Shown piece after piece: positions 15,980-24,647 of a stretch of 28,399 nucleotides of DNA (position 1 is the first letter of the stretch; each line of letters opens with the position of its first letter). A program made the translations under genes and the position numbers. The stretch lies in assembly GCA_900539855.1 (NCBI GenBank), contig UQDO01000029.1, forward strand, positions 1-28,399. Direction: 5' to 3'. Under the pieces are notes generated by a model. The model saw nothing but the letters and a program-made list of their open reading frames with translations. It made no database searches and was not told where the DNA came from. This stretch comes from an uncultured Oscillospiraceae bacterium. GTDB lineage: Bacteria > Bacillota > Clostridia > Oscillospirales > Acutalibacteraceae.

Positions 15980-16141
15980 TTCAATACCATATATAGTTGT
16001 ATCATAAAAGGATTCATACTGTGTCTTGTATAAAACAGAAAATATTACAGCTATCACGGTCAGGCTTTTCTGCTGTTTTCTGTCGGCGCTGCACAGCTGT
16101 GCGATCTGATGCTTTTGAGTATTATATAAAGGATGAAGCTT
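15980..16141 (+). other. Leader region of the pfl operon
   Basis: About 150 transcribed bases precede the pflB start. ACAGAAAA near 16037 can pair with TTTTCTGT near 16077, enclosing a loop, and GCACAGCTGTGC (about 16091-16102) is a 12-bp palindrome. No riboswitch class is recognised and no ORF is convincing. The leader may carry post-transcriptional control. Confidence 0.35.
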
Positions 16142-18397
16142 ATGTTGGGAAATAAAGCTTGGGATGGGTTCGGCGGCCGTATCTGGAAATTAGAATGCAA
16201 CGTCCGCGATTTTATTCAGAATAACTATAAGCCGTATGACGGCGACGAAGGCTTTTTAAAGGGGTCCACCGAGGCGACAGACAGGCTTTGGGGGAAGCTA
16301 AAGGAGCTGCAGAAGAAAGAACGCGAAAACGGCGGGGTTCTGGATGAGGAGACCGAGATCGTTTCGGGACTTACCGCATATGGTCCGGGATATATCGATG
16401 AGTCGATGAAGGATCTCGAAAAAATAGTCGGGCTTCAGACCGATAAACCGCTTAAGCGCGCTTTTATGCCGTTCGGCGGAATAAAAATGGCTGAGGAAGC
16501 CTGCGAAATGTACGGATATCATGTAAATCCTAAGTTCCACAAGATATTCAACGAGTATCACAAGACCCACAACCAAGGTGTTTTTGATGCGTATACTCCC
16601 GAAATGCGCGCGGCACGCAGCAGCCATATTATTACCGGACTGCCCGATACCTACGGCCGCGGGCGCATAGTGGGTGATTACAGACGTGTGGCGCTCTACG
16701 GTATAGATCAGCTTATCTTGTGGAAGGAGCAGGACAAGCTCAATTGCGGCGACGGCACAATGACCGACGAGATCATCCGTCAGCGCGAGGAGCTGACCGA
16801 TCAGATAAGGGCTCTGCACGGTATGAAGGAAATGGCGGCGGTCTATGGCTATGACATATCAGCACCGGCGACCAATGCAAAAGAGGCTGTTCAGTGGCTC
16901 TATTTCGGATATCTCGCTGCTATTAAGACCCAGAACGGCGCCGCAATGTCGGTCGGACGCATATCGACCTTCCTTGATATCTATATCGAGCGTGACCTTG
17001 AAAACGGCACGCTGTCGGAAAAAGAGGCGCAGGAGCTTATAGATCATCTGGTCATGAAATTCCGAATGGTCAAATTTGCGCGCATCAAGTCTTATAACGA
17101 GCTGTTCTCAGGCGACCCGGTGTGGGCAACGCTCGAGGTCGGCGGTATTGGGGTCGACGGCAGACCGATGGTCACCAAAAACGACTTCCGCTTCCTGCAC
17201 ACGCTCGAAAACATGGATCCGTCACCGGAGCCCAACCTTACGGTGCTTTACAGCAGCCGTCTGCCCGAAAGCTTCAAAAAATATGCGGCTCTGATTTCGG
17301 TCAAAACATCGTCGATACAGTATGAAAATGACGACATCATGAAGCCGGTATGGGGCGACGATTACTCGATCTGCTGCTGCGTTTCGGCAACGCAGACCGG
17401 CAAGGAAATGCAGTTTTTCGGTGCGAGAGCCAACCTTGCGAAGGCATTGCTTTTCGCCATCAACGGCGGCGTGGATCTGAAAAGCGGCAAGCAGGTAGGA
17501 CCTAACTACGCCCCCATCACCTCGGACTATCTCGATTATGACGAGGTCATCGCGAAATACAAGGTCATGCTTGACTGGCTGGCAGGACTTTATGTCAATA
17601 CCCTCAACCTCATTCAGTACATGCATGACAAGTACTACTACGAGGCAGCCGAGATGGCGCTCATAGATACCGACGTAAGACGCACATTCGCCACTGGTAT
17701 CGCCGGCTTCTCGCATGTCATTGACTCACTCAGTGCCATTAAATACACCAAGGTAAAAATAATCAGGAACGAGCAGGGTCTTGCCTGCGGCTTTGAGCGC
17801 GACAGCGAGGATTTCCCGCGCTACGGCAACGATGACGACCGTGCCGATGAGATCGGTCAGTGGCTTTTAAAGACCTTCCTTGACGACATAAAGAAGCACC
17901 ATACCTACCGCAATTCGGAGCCTACGACCTCGATACTGACCATTACTTCGAACGTGGTATACGGCAAGTTCACGGGCGAACTGCCCGACGGAAGAAAGGC
18001 ATGGACGCCGTTCGCTCCGGGCGCAAACCCGTCCTACGGTGCCGAAAAGCACGGACTGCTGGCGTCGCTCAATTCGCTGACAAAGCTGCCTTATACATGG
18101 GCACTTGACGGTATTTCAAACACCCAGGCTATGAATCCGGGCGCTTTGGGGCATAATGATGACGAGAGGGCAGAAAACCTTGTAAATATTCTTGACGGAT
18201 ATTTTGATCAGGGTGCCCATCACCTCAATGTCAACGTTTTCGGCAAGGAAAAGCTCATAGACGCGATGGAGCATCCCGAAAAGCCGGAGTACGCGAACTT
18301 CACCATCCGCGTTTCGGGCTATGCGGTAAAATTCATATCGCTCACAAAAGAGCAGCAGCTTGACGTTATAAGCAGGACCTTTCACGACAGCATCTGA
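16142..18397 (+). CDS. pflB: Pyruvate formate-lyase (formate acetyltransferase)
   Basis: Encodes 751 residues, close to the 759 of the E. coli enzyme. ATG 16142 is preferred over the in-frame ATG 16133 because AAAGGA (16128-16133) lies 8 bases before it and overlaps the earlier codon. The active-site cysteines are in SICCCVSATQTGKEMQFFGARANLAK: C412-C413, preceded by a third Cys (C411) where E. coli has Ala. The glycyl-radical loop RVSGYAVKF puts the radical at Gly726, 25 residues from the end as in PflB. The cytosolic enzyme converts pyruvate and CoA to acetyl-CoA and formate under anaerobic conditions. It forms an operon with the activase 27 bases downstream. Confidence 0.97.
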   Translation: MLGNKAWDGFGGRIWKLECNVRDFIQNNYKPYDGDEGFLKGSTEATDRLWGKLKELQKKERENGGVLDEETEIVSGLTAYGPGYIDESMKDLEKIVGLQTDKPLKRAFMPFGGIKMAEEACEMYGYHVNPKFHKIFNEYHKTHNQGVFDAYTPEMRAARSSHIITGLPDTYGRGRIVGDYRRVALYGIDQLILWKEQDKLNCGDGTMTDEIIRQREELTDQIRALHGMKEMAAVYGYDISAPATNAKEAVQWLYFGYLAAIKTQNGAAMSVGRISTFLDIYIERDLENGTLSEKEAQELIDHLVMKFRMVKFARIKSYNELFSGDPVWATLEVGGIGVDGRPMVTKNDFRFLHTLENMDPSPEPNLTVLYSSRLPESFKKYAALISVKTSSIQYENDDIMKPVWGDDYSICCCVSATQTGKEMQFFGARANLAKALLFAINGGVDLKSGKQVGPNYAPITSDYLDYDEVIAKYKVMLDWLAGLYVNTLNLIQYMHDKYYYEAAEMALIDTDVRRTFATGIAGFSHVIDSLSAIKYTKVKIIRNEQGLACGFERDSEDFPRYGNDDDRADEIGQWLLKTFLDDIKKHHTYRNSEPTTSILTITSNVVYGKFTGELPDGRKAWTPFAPGANPSYGAEKHGLLASLNSLTKLPYTWALDGISNTQAMNPGALGHNDDERAENLVNILDGYFDQGAHHLNVNVFGKEKLIDAMEHPEKPEYANFTIRVSGYAVKFISLTKEQQLDVISRTFHDSI

Positions 18398-18424
18398 AGC
18401 CCGAAAAGGAGTGCGGCGGTTTAA

Positions 18425-19174
18425 ATGAGTACAAAAGGAATAATAGCCAGTACCGAGACCTTCGGTGCTGTTGACGGTCCCGGCGTGCGTTATATCATTT
18501 TTCTGCAGGGGTGCCCTTTAAGGTGCCTTTACTGCCACAATCCCGAAACGAGCTATGGGAATAATCCCGACTGCTATGAGGCGACGCCCAGAGAGGCGTT
18601 TGATGCCGCATGCCGCTACCGCGCCTATTGGAAAAACGGCGGCGGTATTACGCTAAGCGGAGGAGAGCCGCTGCTGCAGATGGAGTTTGCGACCGAGCTG
18701 TTCCGTCTTGCTAAGGCAGCGTCGGTCAGCACAGTTATCGATACCTCCGGCTCTCCTTTTACCGAGGACAAAGGCTGGCTGCAAAATTTTCATGAGCTGT
18801 TTTCGCTTACCGACCTGTTTTTGCTTGATATAAAGCATATCGACCCTGCGGCGCACCGGCGCCTTACCGGGAAGGACAACGAAAATATACTGAAATTTGC
18901 CCGGTATATTGCCAAAAACGGCGGAAAGATGTGGATAAGGCATGTTCTTGTGCCGGGGTATACCGATGACGAAGGGTCACTTTTGGCACTGCGCGCGTTT
19001 ATCGATGAGCTGCAAAGTATTGCCCCCGGTTCGGTCGAACGGGTAGAGGTTCTGCCGTACCACACCTTCGGCGTTAAAAAGTACGCCGGGCTGGGGCTTA
19101 GCTACCCGTTATCCGGCGTGCCGGAGCCGACTAAAGAGTCGCAAAACAGGGCGGAAAGGATACTGTGCGGTTGA
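18425..19174 (+). CDS. pflA: Pyruvate formate-lyase-activating enzyme
   Basis: Encodes 249 residues, the usual length. The radical-SAM cluster motif is C30-PLR-C34-LY-C37 in QGCPLRCLYCHNP, followed by GGGITLSGGEPLLQ (SAM-binding GGE motif) and VIDTSG. The enzyme uses a 4Fe-4S cluster and S-adenosylmethionine to place the glycyl radical on PflB, encoded just upstream. The ribosome site (AAAGGAG, about 18405-18411) is 13 bases from the ATG, longer than usual, which may keep the activase at a lower level than the lyase. Both genes share the promoter at 15951. Confidence 0.97.
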   Translation: MSTKGIIASTETFGAVDGPGVRYIIFLQGCPLRCLYCHNPETSYGNNPDCYEATPREAFDAACRYRAYWKNGGGITLSGGEPLLQMEFATELFRLAKAASVSTVIDTSGSPFTEDKGWLQNFHELFSLTDLFLLDIKHIDPAAHRRLTGKDNENILKFARYIAKNGGKMWIRHVLVPGYTDDEGSLLALRAFIDELQSIAPGSVERVEVLPYHTFGVKKYAGLGLSYPLSGVPEPTKESQNRAERILCG

Positions 19175-19206
19175 GTTTTCGGTCATAAATTTATATTGTA
19201 ATAAAA

Positions 19207-19244
19207 CAATCCGGCAGAGTCAGGCTCTGCCGGATTGCTTTTTT
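19207..19244. terminator. Terminator of the pfl operon
   Basis: CAATCCGGCAGAG (19207-19219) is exactly complementary to 19225-19237, with a 5-base loop; C and six T residues follow on the + strand. The araC-type gene converges from the right and ends at 19282, so the hairpin may also serve that strand. Confidence 0.9.
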
Positions 19245-19281
19245 GTTTTAAAGCCGCAGGTGACTGTCTGCTCACAGGCAC

Positions 19282-20070
19282 CTAATTTTCGCTGTTAAGG
19301 CGCTTGTATTCGGTCGGTGATATACCGGTAGCCGAGCGGAAAACGCGGGAAAAATACAGCTGATCGGTAAATCCGCATGACGCGGCGGTCGACTTTACGG
19401 GCGTTTTGTGCTTCAAAAGCTCCTTGGCACGCTCTATACGGCAGCTAATTATGTATTCGCCGGGCGATATGCCGCAGGAATTTATAAAGCTGCGGTGGAG
19501 CGTCGCCCTGCTGATCCCAAGTGTGCGGCAAAGCTCCTCAACACCGAACGACTGCCTGTGCAGATCGGCGTTGATAAGTTGGCAGGCGGCTTTGAACCGG
19601 TCGTCCTGAGATTTCGGCGCCTGCTCCGGGTACAGATCGGCGTACAAGCCGAGCAGCGCAAGGGTCAGTCCGTCCGCCGTGTTTCCGTTAGTACGTGAGC
19701 GGTAATACTGCCGCAATTTCTCGTAATACGGCATAATTATTTTCGGATCAACGCCGCCTATTATGCACCGATCGGTCATAAACGCCGTTTTTTCAAGCAC
19801 GGATACATACGGCTTCCCGGTAAAGCCTATCCATGCGTATTCCCACGGGTCGTCCGGATCGGGGTAATATCTCACGTTATCAAAGGGGCGTATGACAAAG
19901 CTCTGACCGACCGTTATTCTGTAAAGGCGGTCGCCGGACCGCAAATAACCGGCGCCCCGGATTATGTAATGCACAATGTAGTAAAACCTGACCGACGGGC
20001 CGTAGGAATGCATATCGCTGCAGTCCTGCCTGCCGGCTTCGACCAGCCCTTCCCTGAGATCAACAGGCAT
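19282..20070 (-). CDS. AraC-family transcriptional regulator
   Basis: Encodes 262 residues. The start (CAT at 20068-20070) is chosen because GAGG precedes it by 8 bases and the N-terminus MPVDLREGL then runs into a cupin-like sensor domain (about 20-150). A longer open frame to 20229 would overlap the divergent gene and has no support. The C-terminal 100 residues carry both AraC helix-turn-helix motifs: GVEELCRTLGISRATLHRSF, and VKSTAASCGFTDQLYFSRVF followed by GISPTEYK. These regulators sense sugars and usually control a neighbouring operon. It is divergent from the GH27-GH16 operon, with 118 bases between the start codons, so that operon is the likely target. Confidence 0.92.
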   Translation of the reverse strand: MPVDLREGLVEAGRQDCSDMHSYGPSVRFYYIVHYIIRGAGYLRSGDRLYRITVGQSFVIRPFDNVRYYPDPDDPWEYAWIGFTGKPYVSVLEKTAFMTDRCIIGGVDPKIIMPYYEKLRQYYRSRTNGNTADGLTLALLGLYADLYPEQAPKSQDDRFKAACQLINADLHRQSFGVEELCRTLGISRATLHRSFINSCGISPGEYIISCRIERAKELLKHKTPVKSTAASCGFTDQLYFSRVFRSATGISPTEYKRLNSEN

Positions 20071-20188
20071 TAAACATACCTCACTTTGAAATAATTTTAC
20101 ATAATTTTGCAATAAATAACAATAGATTTGAAAGAAAATCTGCTGTATTCTAATAATAAGATAAATTCGACCGGAGGTCAAGTGCTTT
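20071..20188. promoter_or_regulatory. Divergent promoter region of araC-type gene and GH27 operon
   Basis: On the + strand, TTGAAA (20128-20133) and TAATAA (20151-20156) are 17 bases apart. On the - strand, TTGTTA (20122-20117) and TAAAAT (20099-20094) are also 17 apart. A tandem 10-bp direct repeat, ATAATTTTAC then ATAATTTTGC (20091-20110), overlaps the - strand promoter and lies just upstream of the + strand -35 box. Direct repeats on one helix face are the typical AraC-family binding arrangement. Confidence 0.6.
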
Positions 20189-21313
20189 ATGAAAATGACA
20201 CCGCCTATGGGCTGGAACTCATGGAACACCTTTGGCAGAGATATAAATGAGCAGCTTATCCTTGATATGGCGCGGAAGATATCGGAAACCGGACTGCAAA
20301 GCGCGGGCTACAATTATATAGTGATAGACGACTGCTGGTCGTTAAAGCAAAGGGATAAAAACGGCAGGCTGCAGCCCGATCCCGAAAAATTTCCTAACGG
20401 CATGAAGGCAGTGGCTGACGCTCTGCATGAAATGGGCTTTAAGTTCGGCATGTACGGCTGCGCCGGAACGCTTACCTGCGACGGATATCCCGGCAGCTTT
20501 GATCACGAATATGTCGATGCGGCGACCTTTGCCGAATGGGGCGTGGACTTTTTAAAATATGATTACTGCTTCCACAGCAACCTTATACACGGCAGGTACC
20601 TCTACCGCCGGATGGGGCTGGCGCTCAAAAACTGCGGCAGGGACATACTTTTTTCCGCCTGCACCTGGGGCAATGACGATACTGCCAAATGGGTAAGGGA
20701 AACCGGCGCCAACATGTGGCGTTCGACTCCGGATGTTTTTGATACGTGGGAATCGGTCAAAAAAATAATAGACGCGCAGAGCAATATCCTGCCTTACGGC
20801 GGCGCCGGCTGCTTCAATGATATGGATATGATGGTAGTCGGTATGCGCGGCAAGGGCAATGTCGGTCTGGAAGGATTAAACGATGACCAGTATCTGCTGC
20901 ATTTTTCGGTCTGGGCACTGCTCGGCTCACCGCTGTTTATAGGCTGCGACCTAAGGAAGATTGACGACGCCACCCTTAACATCCTCAAAAACAAAGAGGT
21001 CATAGCCATAAATCAGGATGCCGGCTGCCGGCAGGTCATGGAGCTGCATCCGCTGTGGGCGCCGCAGATCAAAGCCTATGCAAGGTATCTCGAGAACGGC
21101 GATATAGCCGTCGGATTTTTCAATCTTTCCGAAAAGGAGCAGCTGCTCAGATACGAATTTGAGGAGCTGGGCGTTCAGGAAAGCACCGGCAAAACGCTCA
21201 TGCTGCATGATGTATGGAGCGGCGAGGAGTTCCGCCTCGAAAACTGCTCTGTATGGCGCAATATGAAGCCGTACGAGACACTGCTGTTCCGATGCAGGGT
21301 GATCGACAAATGA
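20189..21313 (+). CDS. GH27 alpha-galactosidase
   Basis: Encodes 374 residues and starts after GGAGG (about 20174-20178). The family 27 hallmarks are PPMGWNSWNTF at the N-terminus, YNYIVIDDCWS, the nucleophile Asp125 in LKYDYC, and the acid/base Asp182 in WRSTPDVFDTW, followed by GGAGCFNDMDM. A short C-terminal beta domain ends the protein. It has no signal peptide, so it should act in the cytoplasm on imported galactosides such as raffinose-type or galactomannan oligosaccharides. GH27 also contains alpha-N-acetylgalactosaminidases and beta-L-arabinopyranosidases, so the substrate is not certain. It overlaps the next gene by 4 bases. Confidence 0.94.
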   Translation: MKMTPPMGWNSWNTFGRDINEQLILDMARKISETGLQSAGYNYIVIDDCWSLKQRDKNGRLQPDPEKFPNGMKAVADALHEMGFKFGMYGCAGTLTCDGYPGSFDHEYVDAATFAEWGVDFLKYDYCFHSNLIHGRYLYRRMGLALKNCGRDILFSACTWGNDDTAKWVRETGANMWRSTPDVFDTWESVKKIIDAQSNILPYGGAGCFNDMDMMVVGMRGKGNVGLEGLNDDQYLLHFSVWALLGSPLFIGCDLRKIDDATLNILKNKEVIAINQDAGCRQVMELHPLWAPQIKAYARYLENGDIAVGFFNLSEKEQLLRYEFEELGVQESTGKTLMLHDVWSGEEFRLENCSVWRNMKPYETLLFRCRVIDK

Positions 21314-21522
21314 ACGGGACGTGCATAAAATGCAGCTCACCGCTGAGCAGCCTTGACATCGGCACGACAAGAAAATTTTTGGGGCGCGGGTCAGAGACCT
21401 TCATGTGCAAGCGGTGTGTAGCCAAAGAACTTAAGGTGCCGGAGGAGCTTATCGACCGGAAAATAGAATACTTCAAATCTCAGGGCTGTCTGCTTTTTGC
21501 AGCCGGCGCTTCAAATGCCTGA
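21310..21522 (+). CDS. Small zinc-ribbon protein, 70 residues
   Basis: ATG 21310 overlaps the GH27 stop in an ATGA junction, so translation is coupled. Two Cys pairs (CIKC near the N-terminus and CKRC about 30 residues later) should bind one zinc ion. A helical tail follows (VPEELIDRKIEYFKSQGC). It resembles a conserved small uncharacterised family of Clostridia with the pattern CxxC...RG...FMCxxC...IEYF...GC, as I remember it. Position between two glycosidases suggests a role tied to that operon, perhaps regulatory, but this is inference. The function is not known. Confidence 0.8.
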   Translation: MNGTCIKCSSPLSSLDIGTTRKFLGRGSETFMCKRCVAKELKVPEELIDRKIEYFKSQGCLLFAAGASNA

Positions 21523-21536
21523 AAGGAGAAAATGAT

Positions 21537-23285
21537 ATGAAACTTATAAAAAGAGCTATCTGCATTGCCGCGGCGGCACTAATGGTGATTTCCGCCCTCT
21601 CCGGCTGCAAAAAGGGAAGTGGCGACACTGGCTCCGACTCTGCTTCAAGCGGACCTGTGGTCTCGGTCAATTTCGCAACAGCCGGATTTTCAATAGTGCG
21701 CGCAGCCGATAACAGCGAAATGTCGACCCTTGGCGCTATGATATTCAAGTCGGTCAAGGACGCTACCGGCGAAAAGCTGACAAACGTTGACGACACGACC
21801 GCCGTAAACGAAAAGGGCGAAATAATAATAGGCAAAACAAGCCGTCCGCAGTCGCAGAAGGCTATCGAACTGCTGAAAACAAAGGCGCCCGGCAGAGCGG
21901 CGGAATATATAATCTGCTTTATAGACGGCAGCATCGTCATAAACGGTATGTCGGACGACGCGGTAAAGGCGGCTGTCAATAAATTTGTAGACGACTACTG
22001 CAAGACCTGTGAGATAAAATCCGATGTGTGCGATGTTTACAAAGCCGAAGGCAATTTTCAGGATATAAAGCTTGGCGGCGAGGACATTGGCAGGTATACG
22101 ATAGTTCTGCCGAAATACAATATGTCGTACATCGCAATGATCGAGATAAACGCCATGCAGAAGGCGGTCTTAGACGCGACCGGATACAGTCTTGAAATAA
22201 AGCGCGACGACGAGGAGACCTCCGGGCGCGAGCTGATAATCGGAAATGCTAAGCGCGACGGCGTTTCTGTCGATATAGGCAGGGATGAGTTCGGCATAAA
22301 AGCGGTAGGAGAAAACGTGGTCATATCTGGCGGCAGGAACTATTCGCTGGCGCACGCCGTGAAGGTGTTTACCGACAAGCTCATTGCCGGTGAAGATGCG
22401 GCTGCTGCAGTTTCCGGCTCGTTTGACGGCACCGATACCTCACGTGATTACAGGCTCATATGGACCGACGAGTTTGACACCCTTGATATAAGCAAAAAAT
22501 GGCAGGCGCAGTCAAGCGTTCAGAAATACTACGGCAACTGGTACGGACTGGGCACCGCCCGTTCGACTGACCCAAAAAATCTTTATGTAAACGACGGCTG
22601 CCTCTATATCAATCCAACCTATGACACCGAAAACTTCTACGGTGTTTATATGAGCACCAAAAATTCGCTTAAGTTCACATACGGCTTTGTCGAAATGAGC
22701 GCCAGGCTTGCCGACGGCGACGGACTGTGGCATGACCTGTGGACCTGGAGCGATGACAGAGAGCACCTTGAATTTGACATCGCAGAGTGCTGGGGTCCCG
22801 GCACGGCGTATGCATCGGTTATACACGAATTCACATACCCGAACGGTTCGTCAGAGCGCAAGGACGAGTCGGTCAAGGAGTCGCACATCACAAGTCTCGG
22901 CAAGGTGCTGCCTTACGAATCGTGGCTGCAGTACCGCAAATCATCCGAGTCGCTGTCGCTCCATGACGACTTCCACACCTACGCCTGCGAATGGACCGAG
23001 GAAAAGGTGACCTTCTTCATGGACGGCGTCGAGACCACTTCGTACGAATACAAGGATACCGAGACTGCGCATCTTTATGAAAAGCCTCAGTACATTGTGC
23101 TCAGCATGCTGGTGGGTGCAAACTATCAGAAACTTACCCTTGACGACGAGCGCATCCAGAACAGGACGAGGGCTGTACTCAATCCGCTGCTTGACGCGGA
23201 TTACTGGACAAACGGCGACAATCAGTTCATAATCGATTACGTTCAGCTCTTCCAGAAGGGCGGACATGTGGCGATCATAAGCTGA
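21537..23285 (+). CDS. GH16 endo-beta-glucanase-like lipoprotein
   Basis: Encodes 582 residues, started by AAAGGAG 8 bases before ATG 21537. It has a lipoprotein signal with lipobox LSGC at about residues 21-24, so it is exported and attached to the outer face of the membrane. Residues about 45-300 hold two related alpha/beta units, each with an [E/L]IIIG-type strand (EIIIGKTSRPQSQ; RELIIGNAKRDG), similar to domains preceding catalytic modules in other gut glycosidases. Residues about 303-582 form the GH16 jelly roll with catalytic EFDIAE: nucleophile E412, D414 and acid/base E417. Family 16 enzymes cleave laminarin, lichenan, agar, carrageenan or porphyran; laminarin/mixed-linkage glucan is most likely here, but the target is not fixed by sequence. 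Confidence 0.9.
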   Translation: MKLIKRAICIAAAALMVISALSGCKKGSGDTGSDSASSGPVVSVNFATAGFSIVRAADNSEMSTLGAMIFKSVKDATGEKLTNVDDTTAVNEKGEIIIGKTSRPQSQKAIELLKTKAPGRAAEYIICFIDGSIVINGMSDDAVKAAVNKFVDDYCKTCEIKSDVCDVYKAEGNFQDIKLGGEDIGRYTIVLPKYNMSYIAMIEINAMQKAVLDATGYSLEIKRDDEETSGRELIIGNAKRDGVSVDIGRDEFGIKAVGENVVISGGRNYSLAHAVKVFTDKLIAGEDAAAAVSGSFDGTDTSRDYRLIWTDEFDTLDISKKWQAQSSVQKYYGNWYGLGTARSTDPKNLYVNDGCLYINPTYDTENFYGVYMSTKNSLKFTYGFVEMSARLADGDGLWHDLWTWSDDREHLEFDIAECWGPGTAYASVIHEFTYPNGSSERKDESVKESHITSLGKVLPYESWLQYRKSSESLSLHDDFHTYACEWTEEKVTFFMDGVETTSYEYKDTETAHLYEKPQYIVLSMLVGANYQKLTLDDERIQNRTRAVLNPLLDADYWTNGDNQFIIDYVQLFQKGGHVAIIS

Positions 23286-23331
23286 TCAAAAGCCTAGCCA
23301 AAAAACACAAGCTTATTCCCCCCTTATAAGA

Positions 23332-23367
23332 GAACCGGAGGTGCCCTTTAAAAGGCATCTCCGGTTC
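23332..23367. terminator. Terminator hairpin between convergent GH16 and serpin genes
   Basis: A 14-bp stem (23332-23345 with 23354-23367, one G-U pair) has an 8-base loop. The tail GTAGTTTTA on the + strand is only moderately T-rich. It lies between two converging genes and probably serves both. Confidence 0.65.
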
Positions 23368-23383
23368 GTAGTTTTATAGGCAA

Positions 23384-24637
23384 CTATATGCTCATAGCTG
23401 CGCCTATAAAGAGAGGAAGCTTTGTTTCGTTATCTATTATCATGTAAACAAACGGGCGGTCAAGGTATATCTGCACGGGGTCAACAGGCGCCGCTGCCGA
23501 TTCCTTTAACGATACCGAGGTCACGGCTCCGGCTCTTGTGCCAAGCTCATCGACAGCTATAAAGGTTTTATGGATCACGCTGTCTATAAATATCTCGCCC
23601 GGCTTGCCTGCAATTCCACTGAAGTCTGCGCTGCCGTCAAATGCACTTGACATTCCGAGTGCGGAAAGGGTGTCTTTAAGCTCGGTATCGTAGCTGTATC
23701 TGAATTTTGGAATCCGGGCATGTACAGCGGTGTCGGTTTCGTTTCGGAAGGCGTTTTTAAGCTTGCCGGCGTCAAGCGAAGCTATAAAATCTCCTATCGG
23801 CACGTCCTCATCAGGTAAAAATGCGGCAAAGCTGTATTTTGCGCCTTTGTAATCCTTTAGAAAGCCCTTAGCACCGTCGACGGTTACATATCTGCGTTCC
23901 TCTGACGACATCATTTTTACCTGCTTTTTTGCGCCGTTTATATCGGTAAAGGTGCCGTCGGACAGATCGTTTTTGGTATAGGCGGTGCTCCACTCAGCCT
24001 CAAACGCCATGGCGTTTATAATATACATAAAGGCATCGCTGTCTATACCGTCGAGCAGCTTTTCGATCATGCCGTCTGTGTTTTGCTTTACCCAGTTGTT
24101 TATGTCGTTTACGGTGCTTTTGTCAAAGGGCGAGGAATACGCGGCGGCGCCGTAATAGTCGGCATTTTTCTGTAAAAAGTCTTTGCTTATCATGCCTTCC
24201 TTAGCCGATCTGAACCATATGGAGTTTGCGATACTGAGGGTGTTCTTTTTGTCACCCTCAAGCGACGCTACATATGAATTAAGGTACTCGTTCAGCTCGT
24301 CAAGCTTTATGTCGCCGCCAAGCAGCGTTTCCATCTGCGACAAGGTTTCACCCTTAGCGCCGTTTGCCGTCATTGAAAGGGCAAGCCATATCGAAAGGGG
24401 AGAAATGAGCAGGTTGTCGCTGCTGCCCTCGGCGGTAGCTTTAAACAGCTTAAGCGCAAGGTCGCTGCCTGCGGCAGTAAACCGGTCGTCGGCGCTGCGC
24501 GATGCGACGGTACCTTTTTTTATTCCGTCCATAAGGTCCGCCGCCTTTACGGCGGTTCCGCAGCCGGAAAATGACAGCAGTGTTGCGGCACAAAGCAAAA
24601 GGCACAGTGCCGAAATGAATAAACGGTTCTTTTTCAT
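23384..24637 (-). CDS. Serpin (serine protease inhibitor) lipoprotein
   Basis: Encodes 417 residues with a lipoprotein signal (MKKNRLFISALCLLLCAATL, lipobox FSGC), so the inhibitor is displayed outside the cell. The serpin fold is complete: NLLISPLSIWLALSMTANGAKGET, NSIWF, NAMAFEAEW, IPKF and the C-terminal RPFVYMIIDN. The reactive-centre hinge (E364 onward, ELGTRAGAVTS) has small residues like inhibitory serpins. The loop is a few residues longer than in alpha-1-antitrypsin, so the P1 residue is uncertain but appears small or neutral, which suits elastase- or subtilisin-like proteases. AAGGAG lies 6 bases before the ATG and overlaps the preceding stop. It is the third gene of an ECF sigma operon. 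Serpins active on host neutrophil proteases are known from Eubacterium siraeum. Confidence 0.95.
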   Translation of the reverse strand: MKKNRLFISALCLLLCAATLLSFSGCGTAVKAADLMDGIKKGTVASRSADDRFTAAGSDLALKLFKATAEGSSDNLLISPLSIWLALSMTANGAKGETLSQMETLLGGDIKLDELNEYLNSYVASLEGDKKNTLSIANSIWFRSAKEGMISKDFLQKNADYYGAAAYSSPFDKSTVNDINNWVKQNTDGMIEKLLDGIDSDAFMYIINAMAFEAEWSTAYTKNDLSDGTFTDINGAKKQVKMMSSEERRYVTVDGAKGFLKDYKGAKYSFAAFLPDEDVPIGDFIASLDAGKLKNAFRNETDTAVHARIPKFRYSYDTELKDTLSALGMSSAFDGSADFSGIAGKPGEIFIDSVIHKTFIAVDELGTRAGAVTSVSLKESAAAPVDPVQIYLDRPFVYMIIDNETKLPLFIGAAMSI

Positions 24638-24647
24638 GGCGTTCTCC

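Noticed and set aside
19282..20229. The longer version of the AraC-type protein starting at 20229
   Set aside because: It would overlap the divergent GH27 gene; its extra N-terminus is hydrophobic and AT-encoded, and the internal start at 20070 has a ribosome site.
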